Assembly (NCBI GenBank): GCA_965371355.1
Contig: CBDUYD010000176.1
Coordinates: 1-6,004, forward strand
Direction of reading: 5' to 3'
DNA length: 6,004 nucleotides
Source of the DNA: JASJHI01 sp965371355
GTDB lineage: Bacteria > Actinomycetota > Acidimicrobiia > Acidimicrobiales > Ilumatobacteraceae
The translations under genes and the position numbers were made by a program. This document shows, in pieces, positions 1-5,721 of the stretch. The notes beneath the pieces are model-generated. The model saw only the letters and a program-made list of their open reading frames with translations. It had not been told where the DNA came from and ran no database searches. How positions within the stretch are numbered: position 1 is the stretch's first letter; every line of letters starts with the position of its first letter.

Positions 1-34
1 CGGTCGGGTCCGCATCGCGCGGCTCGGTCGGCAT
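1..34 (-). CDS. Possible 5' end of a divergent gene (partial, weak)
   Basis: On the minus strand an ATG at 34-32 opens a frame that stays open to the window edge and would begin MPTEPRDADPT. Its third codon positions are almost all G or C, as in the real genes here. There is no good Shine-Dalgarno sequence. A TATGTC hexamer on the minus strand (48-43) ends 8 bases before the ATG, so a leaderless transcript is conceivable. With only 11 codons visible, no family can be named. A plus-strand frame is also open from base 2 to a TGA at 122-124, so the alternative is the tail of an upstream plus-strand gene. Weak call. Confidence 0.22.
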   Translation of the reverse strand, partial: MPTEPRDADPT

Positions 35-128
35 GGGCCTGCGACATACGGGTCGGGCCGCCCTCCGTCGGACTCCGAGGATGCGGCGCGACGGTGGCTC
101 GTAGGCTGCCCGGATGGAGCCTGACGCG

Positions 129-1460
129 ATGTCGCGCCCGCCCTCGGTCGACGCGCTCGCCCGTTCCCTCGCCGCGACAGGGCTGCCACACGCGATCTGT
201 GTCGACATCGCTCGAGGGGCGATCGACGACGACGCCGTCGAATCCGCAGCCGCCCGCGCCGAGGCGTTCTCGCTCTCACTGCTGACCCGGGTGGTCAACG
301 CGACCGGCGTGCTGTTGCACACGAACCTCGGTCGGGCGCCGTTCGCGCACGCGCAGCCGGCCGCCGCGCAGACCGTCGAGTTCGACCTCCTCACTGGCCG
401 TCGCGGCTCTCGGCAAGCGGGGGTTGGTCGGTTGTTCGCGCTGCTCTGCGGCGCGGACGACGCGATGGTCGTCAACAACAACGCGTCGGCGGTGATGCTC
501 GTCGTCGCCGCGCTCGCCGCGGGGCGCGACGTGCCGGTCAGTCGCGGCGAGAGCGTCGAGATCGGGGGCGCGTTCCGGGTGCCGGACGTGATCGAGCAAT
601 CCGGCGCCCGGCTCGTCGACGTCGGCACGACAAACCGCACGCGCCTGTCCGACTATGAGCGGGCGATAGACCGGCCCGACGTCGACGCGGCGATGATCCT
701 CAAGGTCCACCCGAGCAACTACCGGGTCGAGGGGTTCGTCGAGGACACTCCGATCGCATCGCTGGCCGGTGCCGCGCGGCTGGCCGGAATCCCGCTCGTC
801 GCCGACATCGGCAGCGGCCTCGTCGACGCCAACTGTCCGTGGCTACCCGGCGCGCCGCCCGCCTGGCTGGCCGGCGAGCCCGCCGCGGTCCAGAGCCTCG
901 CCGACGGCGCCGATCTCGTCACGTTCAGCGGCGACAAACTGCTCGGTGGACCGCAGGCCGGCATCATCGTCGGCCGCGCCGACCTGATCGAACGCTGTAA
1001 GCGCCACCCGCTGGCGCGAGCACTGCGTCCCGGAGGACTCGTGCTCGCAGCACTCCAGGATCTCGCGCTCGCCTACCTCCGCAAGGAGGCGGCGTCCGAG
1101 GTGCCGTTCTGGAGGATGGTGGCAGCGCCTGTCGACTCGTTGCGCGACAGGGCCGAACGGATCATCGACGGCATCGACGCAGTCGATGCGCCGGATGCGG
1201 TGGCTGCGCCCGATTCGTCCGGTGTCCGGGCGATCGCGACCGAGGCGGTTCCGGGGGCCGGCTCGGCGCCGGGAGTGACCATGCCGTCGTTCGGCCTCGC
1301 GGTGCCCGGGGACCATCTCGAGGCATTGCGCGGCCACGATCCGCCGGTGATCGCCCGCACGCGCGACGACCTCACGCTGCTCGATCTGCGCTCGGTCGAT
1401 CCCCCCGACGATGTCGCGATCGCATCGGCCCTGCGGGCGATCGGTGCGCGCCGAACATGA
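129..1460 (+). CDS. selA: SelA, L-seryl-tRNA(Sec) selenium transferase (selenocysteine synthase)
   Basis: SelA is a cytoplasmic PLP enzyme that converts Ser-tRNA(Sec) to Sec-tRNA(Sec) with selenophosphate, which SelD supplies. Numbered from the ATG at 129 (443 aa), the visible family blocks are VNATGVLLHTNLGRAP (from about residue 55), VNNNASAV (from 115), SRGESVEIGGAFRVPDV (from 138), EVGTTNRT-like DVGTTNRT, KVHPSNYRVEGF, and SGDKLLGGPQAGIIVG with the PLP-binding lysine at K270. The C-terminus keeps PVIART...LLDLRSV, as in E. coli SelA. Length is slightly below the E. coli protein. I prefer ATG 129 because GGAG at 116-119 lies 9 bases upstream; ATG 114 is in frame and would add five residues; a TAG at 102-104 excludes anything longer. 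A six-residue duplication (DAVDAP/DAVAAP) sits at 350-361. The stop is UGA followed by C and overlaps the first mini-ORF before selB. Identification is very secure. Confidence 0.97.
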   Translation: MSRPPSVDALARSLAATGLPHAICVDIARGAIDDDAVESAAARAEAFSLSLLTRVVNATGVLLHTNLGRAPFAHAQPAAAQTVEFDLLTGRRGSRQAGVGRLFALLCGADDAMVVNNNASAVMLVVAALAAGRDVPVSRGESVEIGGAFRVPDVIEQSGARLVDVGTTNRTRLSDYERAIDRPDVDAAMILKVHPSNYRVEGFVEDTPIASLAGAARLAGIPLVADIGSGLVDANCPWLPGAPPAWLAGEPAAVQSLADGADLVTFSGDKLLGGPQAGIIVGRADLIERCKRHPLARALRPGGLVLAALQDLALAYLRKEAASEVPFWRMVAAPVDSLRDRAERIIDGIDAVDAPDAVAAPDSSGVRAIATEAVPGAGSAPGVTMPSFGLAVPGDHLEALRGHDPPVIARTRDDLTLLDLRSVDPPDDVAIASALRAIGARRT

Positions 1461-1517
1461 CGGTCCTGCCATGACGGTCGTGCCATGACGATCGCTGCGA
1501 TGACGGTCGCGCCGTGA
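1457..1517 (+). promoter_or_regulatory. Chain of three stop/start-overlapping mini-ORFs leading into selB
   Basis: The selA stop TGA (1458-1460) overlaps ATG 1457, which encodes MTVLP and stops at 1472-1474. That stop overlaps ATG 1471, encoding MTVVP and stopping at 1486-1488. That overlaps ATG 1485, encoding MTIAAMTVAP and stopping at 1515-1517, which overlaps the selB GTG at 1514. No Shine-Dalgarno sequence precedes selB, so its translation probably depends on ribosomes handed on from selA by termination-reinitiation. The overlaps are read directly from the sequence; that they are used, and whether they regulate selB, is inference. Confidence 0.6.
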
Positions 1518-1528
1518 CGGTCGTCGCG
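1457..1528 (+). repeat. Tandem 14-15 bp repeat at the selA-selB junction
   Basis: Five successive units begin at 1457, 1471, 1485, 1500 and 1514, with spacings of 14, 14, 15 and 14 bases. They read ATGACGGTCCTGCC, ATGACGGTCGTGCC, ATGACGATCGCTGCG, ATGACGGTCGCGCC and then GTGACGGTCGTCGCG, the last being the true 5' end of selB. The unit is a copy of the selB start (MTVV...). My inference is that selA once ended in a direct ATGA overlap with selB and that slippage duplicated this start region, moving selB downstream while each copy kept its own ATGA. Confidence 0.85.
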
Positions 1529-3298
1529 ACCGCGGGCCACGTCGACCACGGCAAGTCGTCGCTCGTCCTCGCGCTGACCGGCACCGACCCCGACCGCTTC
1601 GAGGAGGAGAAGCGCCGGGGACTCACGATCGACCTCGGGTTCGCGCACACCGTCCTGCCGTCGGGTTCGGCATTGAGCTTCGTCGACGTGCCAGGCCATG
1701 TCCGCTTCCTCCGCAACATGCTCGCCGGGGTCGGGGGAGTGAGCGCCTGCGTGTTCGTCGTCGCCGCGACCGAGGGCTGGAAGCCGCAGTCCGAGGAGCA
1801 TCTGCGAATCCTCGAACTGCTGGGACTCGAACGCGGGCTGGTCGTGCTCACGAAGGTCGATCTCGTCGACGACGAATGGCTCGAGATCGCCGAACTGGAC
1901 GTGACCGACCACCTCTGCGGCACGTTCCTGGACAGCGCTCCCCTCCTCGCGGTGTCGTCGACGACGGGTCAGGGTCTCGACGAGCTGCGCGCCGCGCTCG
2001 ACGAGCTGATCGCCGACCCTGCCGACACCTCGTCGGCGGCATCCGATCGCGGCCGCGCGCGGCTGTGGATCGATCGGGTGTTCTCGCCGAAGGGGAGCGG
2101 CACGGTCGTGACGGGAACGCTCACCGGAGGGCCGCTGGAGATCGAGCAGCAGGTCGCGATCGAGCCGGGAGACCTCGTCGCTCGCATCCGCGGGCTGCAG
2201 GTGGCGGGTCGGGCTCTCGAATCGATCGGGCCCGGCAACCGTGTGGCGGTCAACCTCTCGGGCGTAGACCATCACGAGCTCGGGCGCGGTGACGCGCTGA
2301 TCGAACCCGATCGTTGGCTGCTCACCGATCGCTTCGACGCCTCGCTGTGCGTGCTCGAATCGCTCGACCACGAGGTCTCGAGGCGCGGGGCGCACGTTGC
2401 CTACATCGGCTCGGGCGAACACCCGGTGCGCGTACGCGTCCTCGGGTCGGAGGCGATCGCTCCGGGAGGGGAGGGCGCTGTGCGGATCTACCTGCCGCGG
2501 GCGCTGCCGCTGCTCCCGGGCGACCGCTTCATCCTGCGCGAGTCCGGTCGCAACGAGACCGTCGGCGGAGGCGAGGTGCTCGACATCGCGCCGGTGCTGC
2601 GCGCATCGCGCGCGGTGCCCGATCGATCGGTCGACCGGCTGCTGCGCGAGCGCGGTGGCTGGGTCGAGGCGACCGAGCTCGAACGTCTGACCGGCGAGGT
2701 CGTCGAGCCGGTACTCGGATCGTGGGTTACTAACGCCGAGTCGATCGCCGCGCTGGGGTCGTCGATCGCCGAGCGCCTCGAGGCGGCCGGACCGGCCGGT
2801 ATCGACCTCGCCGCGTTCGACGACCGCGAGCGCGCGGTGCTCGACACGCTCGACGAAGTCGCGGTCGATGGCGGGCTCGTCCGACCGGCCGATGCGGTCG
2901 ATCCGTTCGTCGATCACCCGTTCCTCGCCGAGCTGCTCGCGGGCGGCTACACCCCGCCCCCCGCCGACGGCGTCGATCGGGGTGAGCTGCGCGAGCTCAC
3001 GCGGAGGGGCCACGTCGTGCAACGAGACGGCATCGTCTTTCACGCCGACACGATCGAGCGTGCGGGCGAGGAGGCCGCCCGGCTGCTCGCAAGTTCACCC
3101 GACGGCTTCACGGTCGCGCAATTCCGCGACGCCACCGGCGCCAGCCGTAAGTACGCCCTCCCCCTGGTCGCCGAGCTCGACGCCCGAGGCGTCACCCGCC
3201 GCCGCGACGACCTGCGCATCCCCGGCCCCAGACTCCCCGATATCCCGGAGCACCCGCAACACCGAGACAAGCTCCACCCGATTCCCCGTTCTGTGTGA
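1514..3298 (+). CDS. selB: SelB, selenocysteine-specific translation elongation factor
   Basis: SelB is a GTPase that carries Sec-tRNA(Sec) to the ribosome and binds the mRNA SECIS hairpin so that UGA is read as selenocysteine. The 594-aa product is close to E. coli SelB (about 614). The N-terminal EF-Tu-like GTPase shows GHVDHGKS (G8-S15), EEEKRRGLTIDLGFA, DVPGH (58-62), TKVD (113-116) and a SSTTG G5-like motif. Beta-barrel domains follow (RLWIDRVFSPKGSGTVVTGT onward), then winged-helix repeats. The last, about residues 532-570, has the family-typical FRDATGASRKYALPLV and GVTRRRDDLRI, expected to contact SECIS RNA. GTG 1514 is the only possible start: an in-frame TGA lies at 1472-1474 and the G1 motif begins seven residues after the start. 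There is no Shine-Dalgarno, so coupling to selA is likely. A 27-residue proline-rich tail after the last winged helix runs into a hairpin repeat that supplies the TGA stop. Confidence 0.97.
   Translation: MTVVATAGHVDHGKSSLVLALTGTDPDRFEEEKRRGLTIDLGFAHTVLPSGSALSFVDVPGHVRFLRNMLAGVGGVSACVFVVAATEGWKPQSEEHLRILELLGLERGLVVLTKVDLVDDEWLEIAELDVTDHLCGTFLDSAPLLAVSSTTGQGLDELRAALDELIADPADTSSAASDRGRARLWIDRVFSPKGSGTVVTGTLTGGPLEIEQQVAIEPGDLVARIRGLQVAGRALESIGPGNRVAVNLSGVDHHELGRGDALIEPDRWLLTDRFDASLCVLESLDHEVSRRGAHVAYIGSGEHPVRVRVLGSEAIAPGGEGAVRIYLPRALPLLPGDRFILRESGRNETVGGGEVLDIAPVLRASRAVPDRSVDRLLRERGGWVEATELERLTGEVVEPVLGSWVTNAESIAALGSSIAERLEAAGPAGIDLAAFDDRERAVLDTLDEVAVDGGLVRPADAVDPFVDHPFLAELLAGGYTPPPADGVDRGELRELTRRGHVVQRDGIVFHADTIERAGEEAARLLASSPDGFTVAQFRDATGASRKYALPLVAELDARGVTRRRDDLRIPGPRLPDIPEHPQHRDKLHPIPRSV
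1518..1532 (+). promoter_or_regulatory. Small hairpin just after the selB start codon
   Basis: CGGTCG (1518-1523), loop TCG, CGACCG (1527-1532) form a perfect 6-bp stem beginning two bases after the GTG start codon. Together with the missing Shine-Dalgarno it could discourage independent initiation at selB and favour ribosomes arriving from selA. GC-rich DNA makes short stems common, so the functional reading is tentative. Confidence 0.3.
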
Positions 3299-3339
3299 GC
3301 GAATACCGCGCACGAAGGTGTATTCGCTCACCCAGAACG
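3287..3339 (+). terminator. Hairpin 1 at the 3' end of selB (possible terminator)
   Basis: A stem of 20 positions with 19 pairs (3287-3306 with 3320-3339; the single mismatch is T3294/C3332) closes a 13-base loop. The left arm contains the selB stop codon, so a terminating ribosome would cover it. No T-run follows, so it is not a textbook intrinsic terminator; actinobacterial terminators often lack one. The hairpin is certain at sequence level, its terminator role is inferred. Confidence 0.5.
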
Positions 3340-3364
3340 CCGTCCCTCCCGGTTCCGATCCGCT

Positions 3365-3413
3365 GTTTGTGTCGGCGAATATCGGTGGCGTCGCGGTTTT
3401 CGCTTACACAGAT
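3365..3413 (-). terminator. Hairpin 2 at the 3' end of nfeD (possible terminator)
   Basis: Bases 3365-3384 can pair with 3394-3413 around a 9-base loop: 14 Watson-Crick pairs, four G-T pairs as read on the plus strand, and two mismatches. The right arm contains the nfeD TAA stop (3406-3404). It is a diverged copy of hairpin 1. No T-run follows in either direction. Likely termination or transcript-end protection for the minus-strand gene, by position only. Confidence 0.42.
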
Positions 3414-4816
3414 TCGGGTGGAGGCGACTCGGTGACCTCGGACGAGGCTCCATCTGTCGCCGACTTGGGGTTGCGGCGCATCTCGCGGTAGTCGCGGGCG
3501 GCTCCTTCCAGGGGTTCGACCTCGAGGGTGATGCCGTCGATCGCCGCGACGCGCACCGTCTCACCTGCGATGACCGGCGTCGCCCGGTTGGTGCGGGCGC
3601 GCCAGCGGCCCTCGCCGACCTGCACTACGCCGTCGGGATCGACGTCATCGATCACGGTGCCCTCCTCGCCGATCATCCACTCGCGCCCGATCGTCGGTGT
3701 GGAGAACCGCGTCCGCACCATCGACGGCATCCCGACGATGAATGTCAGCATCACGCCGCCGATGCCGACGATCAGCGCGATCCACGATGGCCGCATCGTC
3801 GTGCCGGGCAGCGGCTCGAAGATGTACCAGCTCCCGACGATCGTGAAGACGATGCCGACACCGGTCCAGAACCTTGGGATGCCCACCTGAACATCGATCG
3901 CGAAGGCGAGCATCGCCAACATGAGGAGCGCGACGGCCCATCCCCGCGCCGGGAGCACGGCGAGGCCGGAGAACGCGAGAAGCGTGCACACGGCCCCTAC
4001 CGCTCCGCCGATGCCGACGCCGGCGGTGAAGAACTCGAACACGAGGAGCGCGAGGCCGATCAAGAGGAGCAGGTAGGCGACGGGTGGGCTGGCGACGGTG
4101 TGGAAGAGCTGATCGACGAGCGAGAGCTTCGAGAACCGCACGATGGCGACGGTGTCGAACCGGGTCGAGCCGTCGTCGAGGACGACGACCTCGGTGGTGA
4201 TCAGCGTCTCGCCGCCCGACTCGAAGCCGTCGAGCGCCTGGACCATGTTGGCGATGGTCGGGATCCCCTCGTCATCGATCCGCTGCTTGAAGATGTCGAG
4301 CGAGCGGGCGTCGGACAGGCCGACCGAGCCGTTGCGGAGCCGGTCCTCGGCCACGCCGAAGTCGATCGTCGCATTGTCGGGGTCGAGCGGTGTGCCGATA
4401 TGGCCGACACGCGCGCCGGGGGCCATGCCGGTCACGTCGGCGACGGCGAGAATCTGCGCGGCGGTGCCGTAGAAGCGTGCGCCGCTCGGGCCGACCCACA
4501 CGCCGATCGGGACACTTGCGTCGGCGATCGTCTCGATCAACTCGGTGATCCGATCGTCGTCGACGACCGTGCCACGGCTGTTGACCTGGAGGATCAGTGC
4601 CTGCGAGCCCTCGTCGTCCGCCCGCACGATGGCGCTCTCGATCTCGTTGACGAGGATCGCGTCGAAGAAGCCGCTGACCTGGAGGACGTCGACGGCGGCG
4701 ATGGCAACGGTCTCGTCGGACGCGTCGTCGGACTGGGCGTGCGCGACCGGACCGAGGATCGAAAGCCCGACGAGCGTGGCGAGGCTGGCCAGCAAGCCGG
4801 TCGATAGTGTGCGCAA
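3404..4816 (-). CDS. nfeD: Long-form NfeD family membrane protein with degenerate ClpP-like domain
   Basis: Members of this family couple a secreted ClpP-class serine protease domain to membrane helices and an OB-fold NfeD domain; many partner with SPFH/stomatin proteins. The 470-aa product begins with a signal peptide (LLASLATLVGLSILG, cleavage probably after AHA27). A ClpP-like domain spans about 36-215, with ALILQVNSRG and the GARFYGTAAQILAVAD block. About five membrane segments lie in 246-363, and the OB fold at about 376-435 (IGREWMIGEEGTVIDD...VVQVGEGRWRA...GETVRV). The usual Ser of the (A)SAG motif is Gly117, and no Lys occurs between 117 and 177, so protease activity is doubtful. The TTG at 4816 is chosen because GGAGG lies 5 bases upstream and the signal peptide follows directly; an in-frame ATG at 4936 would add 40 non-hydrophobic residues. 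No SPFH partner is visible next to it. The stop lies in the repeat arm. Confidence 0.88.
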   Translation of the reverse strand: MRTLSTGLLASLATLVGLSILGPVAHAQSDDASDETVAIAAVDVLQVSGFFDAILVNEIESAIVRADDEGSQALILQVNSRGTVVDDDRITELIETIADASVPIGVWVGPSGARFYGTAAQILAVADVTGMAPGARVGHIGTPLDPDNATIDFGVAEDRLRNGSVGLSDARSLDIFKQRIDDEGIPTIANMVQALDGFESGGETLITTEVVVLDDGSTRFDTVAIVRFSKLSLVDQLFHTVASPPVAYLLLLIGLALLVFEFFTAGVGIGGAVGAVCTLLAFSGLAVLPARGWAVALLMLAMLAFAIDVQVGIPRFWTGVGIVFTIVGSWYIFEPLPGTTMRPSWIALIVGIGGVMLTFIVGMPSMVRTRFSTPTIGREWMIGEEGTVIDDVDPDGVVQVGEGRWRARTNRATPVIAGETVRVAAIDGITLEVEPLEGAARDYREMRRNPKSATDGASSEVTESPPPESV

Positions 4817-5721
4817 AGGTGCCTCCGGAGAGCGATGTCCCGCTGCGTTCGTTGACCGCCAGCCGAGTTCTCGTCGTGGCGGGAAAGGGCGGGGTGGGGA
4901 AGACAACGGTAACGGCTGTGATCGCACGCGCCGCATCCCGCGCGGGTCGGCGAGTACTGGCGGTCGAACTCGACGGCAAACCGGTTCTCGAGAAGCTGCT
5001 CGACGGCACCGGCGTCGAGGTCATCTCGATCTCGGCGGCCGACGCCCTCGACGAGTACCTGCGCGAGCACGGGTTCGCGCGTCTCGCGAAGCGGCTGAAC
5101 AAGAGCGGCGTGATCGATCTCGTCGGCACCGCCGCGCCGGGGATCGACGACGTGGTCGTGCTCGGCAAGATCAAGCAGCTCGAACGTTCGAGCGAGTACG
5201 ACCTGATCGTGGTCGACGGGCCCGCGGCCGGCCATGCGATCACGTTCCTCACCTCTGCGTCGGGACTCGCCAGTTCGGTCCGGGGAGGGCCCGTCCGGAT
5301 CCAGTCCGACGAGGTGCTCGAGCTGCTGCACGATCCCGAGCGATGCCAGGTCGTACTCGTGACCTTGCCGGAGACCACGCCGGTGAACGAGGTCGTCGAG
5401 ACGGCGTTCGCGCTCGAGGACGAGGTCGGTGTGCAGCTCGGGCCGCTGATCGTCAATTCGGTCGATAGCGGCGTCGCCGTGCCCGGTGTGGCCCAAACCG
5501 ATGCGGCGATCGCCGGAGTCGACTCGCCCGACGACGCCGAGGTCCTGCGGGCGGCGGTCGACTTCGTCCGGTCGAGGCGAGAAATGGAGCGCGAGGAGAT
5601 CGAGCGACTCGGGGCCGAGCTGCCCCTCCCGCGGATCGTCCTCCCGCTGCTGCCCTCGGCTGGGCTGCTGCCCGGTGATCTCGACCAGCTCGTCGACGCG
5701 CTCGGAGCGGTCGATGGATGA
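4807..5721 (+). CDS. Get3/ArsA-like P-loop ATPase, first of a pair
   Basis: This is a deviant-Walker-A ATPase of the ArsA/Get3 group, soluble and ATP-dependent. The P-loop is GKGGVGKT (26-33 from GTG 4807) with the signature Lys27. A Walker B/switch block YDLIVVDGPAAGHAI follows (Asp137), where Get3/ArsA typically have DTAPTGHT. VTLPETTPVNEVVET and PLIVNS are also family-like. No paired cysteines of an arsenite site are visible, so an arsenite pump is unlikely. The best comparison is the actinobacterial Rv3679/Rv3680-type pair, thought to act as a Get-like complex. The start is uncertain. GTG 4807 (304 aa) overlaps the nfeD 5' end. GTG 4819 would suit a leaderless transcript, since a TAGTGT at 4805-4810 is placed like a -10 box. 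TTG 4852 overlaps the stop of a small leader ORF. None has a good Shine-Dalgarno sequence. The next ATPase gene overlaps its 3' end by 8 bases. Confidence 0.9.
   Translation: MCAKVPPESDVPLRSLTASRVLVVAGKGGVGKTTVTAVIARAASRAGRRVLAVELDGKPVLEKLLDGTGVEVISISAADALDEYLREHGFARLAKRLNKSGVIDLVGTAAPGIDDVVVLGKIKQLERSSEYDLIVVDGPAAGHAITFLTSASGLASSVRGGPVRIQSDEVLELLHDPERCQVVLVTLPETTPVNEVVETAFALEDEVGVQLGPLIVNSVDSGVAVPGVAQTDAAIAGVDSPDDAEVLRAAVDFVRSRREMEREEIERLGAELPLPRIVLPLLPSAGLLPGDLDQLVDALGAVDG
4822..4830. promoter_or_regulatory. Palindrome giving GGAG on both strands at divergent starts
   Basis: CTCCGGAG (4823-4830) is a perfect palindrome. On the minus strand it reads into GGAGG (4826-4822), 5 bases before the nfeD TTG start, and fixes that start. 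On the plus strand its GGAG (4827-4830) lies 4 bases before a small ATG ORF at 4835. The two divergent genes therefore have no promoter-sized spacer between them. Confidence 0.6.
4835..4855 (+). CDS. Possible six-codon leader ORF (MSRCVR)
   Basis: ATG 4835 is preceded by GGAG (4827-4830) at a 4-base spacing, and encodes MSRCVR before TGA at 4853-4855. That TGA overlaps a TTG at 4852 which is in the frame of the following ATPase and would give it a compact N-terminus (MTASRVLVVAGKGG). This is the best Shine-Dalgarno/start pair on the plus strand here. It could be a translated leader coupled to the ATPase, or chance. Confidence 0.25.
   Translation: MSRCVR

Larger units (their letters stand above)
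3272..3423. repeat. Four-arm inverted-repeat cluster between convergent genes
   Basis: One arm motif, TTCTGTGTGAGCGAATAC, appears four times in alternating orientation: plus at 3289-3306, minus at 3337-3320 (one difference), a diverged plus copy at 3365-3382 (13 of 18), and minus at 3413-3396 (17 of 20 when extended to 3394). Beyond the outermost arms a shared CTCCACCCGA occurs at 3272-3281 (plus) and 3423-3414 (minus), inside the ends of selB and nfeD. This looks like a REP/BIME-type element made of two palindromes, or an old inverted duplication. It is also the natural place for a bidirectional terminator. I do not recognise it as a named repeat family. Confidence 0.7.

Noticed and set aside
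1..113. A tRNA-Sec (selC) gene next to selA
   Set aside because: No TCA anticodon arm or GTTCGA-type T-loop was found on either strand in this stretch.
1472..1493. A SECIS element after the UGA at 1472-1474 (GGTCGT stem, GCCATG loop, ACGATC)
   Set aside because: The stem is only six pairs with one G-T and the loop is too close to the UGA for a bacterial SECIS. The upstream reading frame is only five codons, so no selenoprotein is implied.
1073..3043. Long minus-strand open frame of about 650 codons across selA and selB
   Set aside because: It is antisense to two secure genes, spans their junction, has a low-complexity Arg/Asp-rich composition and no recognisable motif; such shadows are expected at this GC content.
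3289..3306. Resemblance of the repeat arm to the lac operator (TGTGAGCG core)
   Set aside because: Only the eight-base core matches, the sites lie at 3' ends of convergent genes, and four alternating arms fit a palindromic repeat better than an operator.
4100..4807. Plus-strand open frame opposite nfeD
   Set aside because: Its composition (repeated Asp, Gly, Arg, Val) is that of the complement of the nfeD codons, with no motif and no Shine-Dalgarno.
4817..4936. nfeD starting at the upstream ATG 4936
   Set aside because: It would add 40 Arg/Pro-rich residues before the signal peptide and lie inside the ATPase gene, whereas TTG 4816 has GGAGG at 5 bases and puts the signal peptide at the N-terminus.
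4807..5721. Arsenite-pump ATPase (ArsA) function for the first ATPase
   Set aside because: No clustered cysteines of the arsenite site and no arsB, arsD or arsR neighbour are seen; the tandem arrangement fits the actinobacterial Get-like pair.
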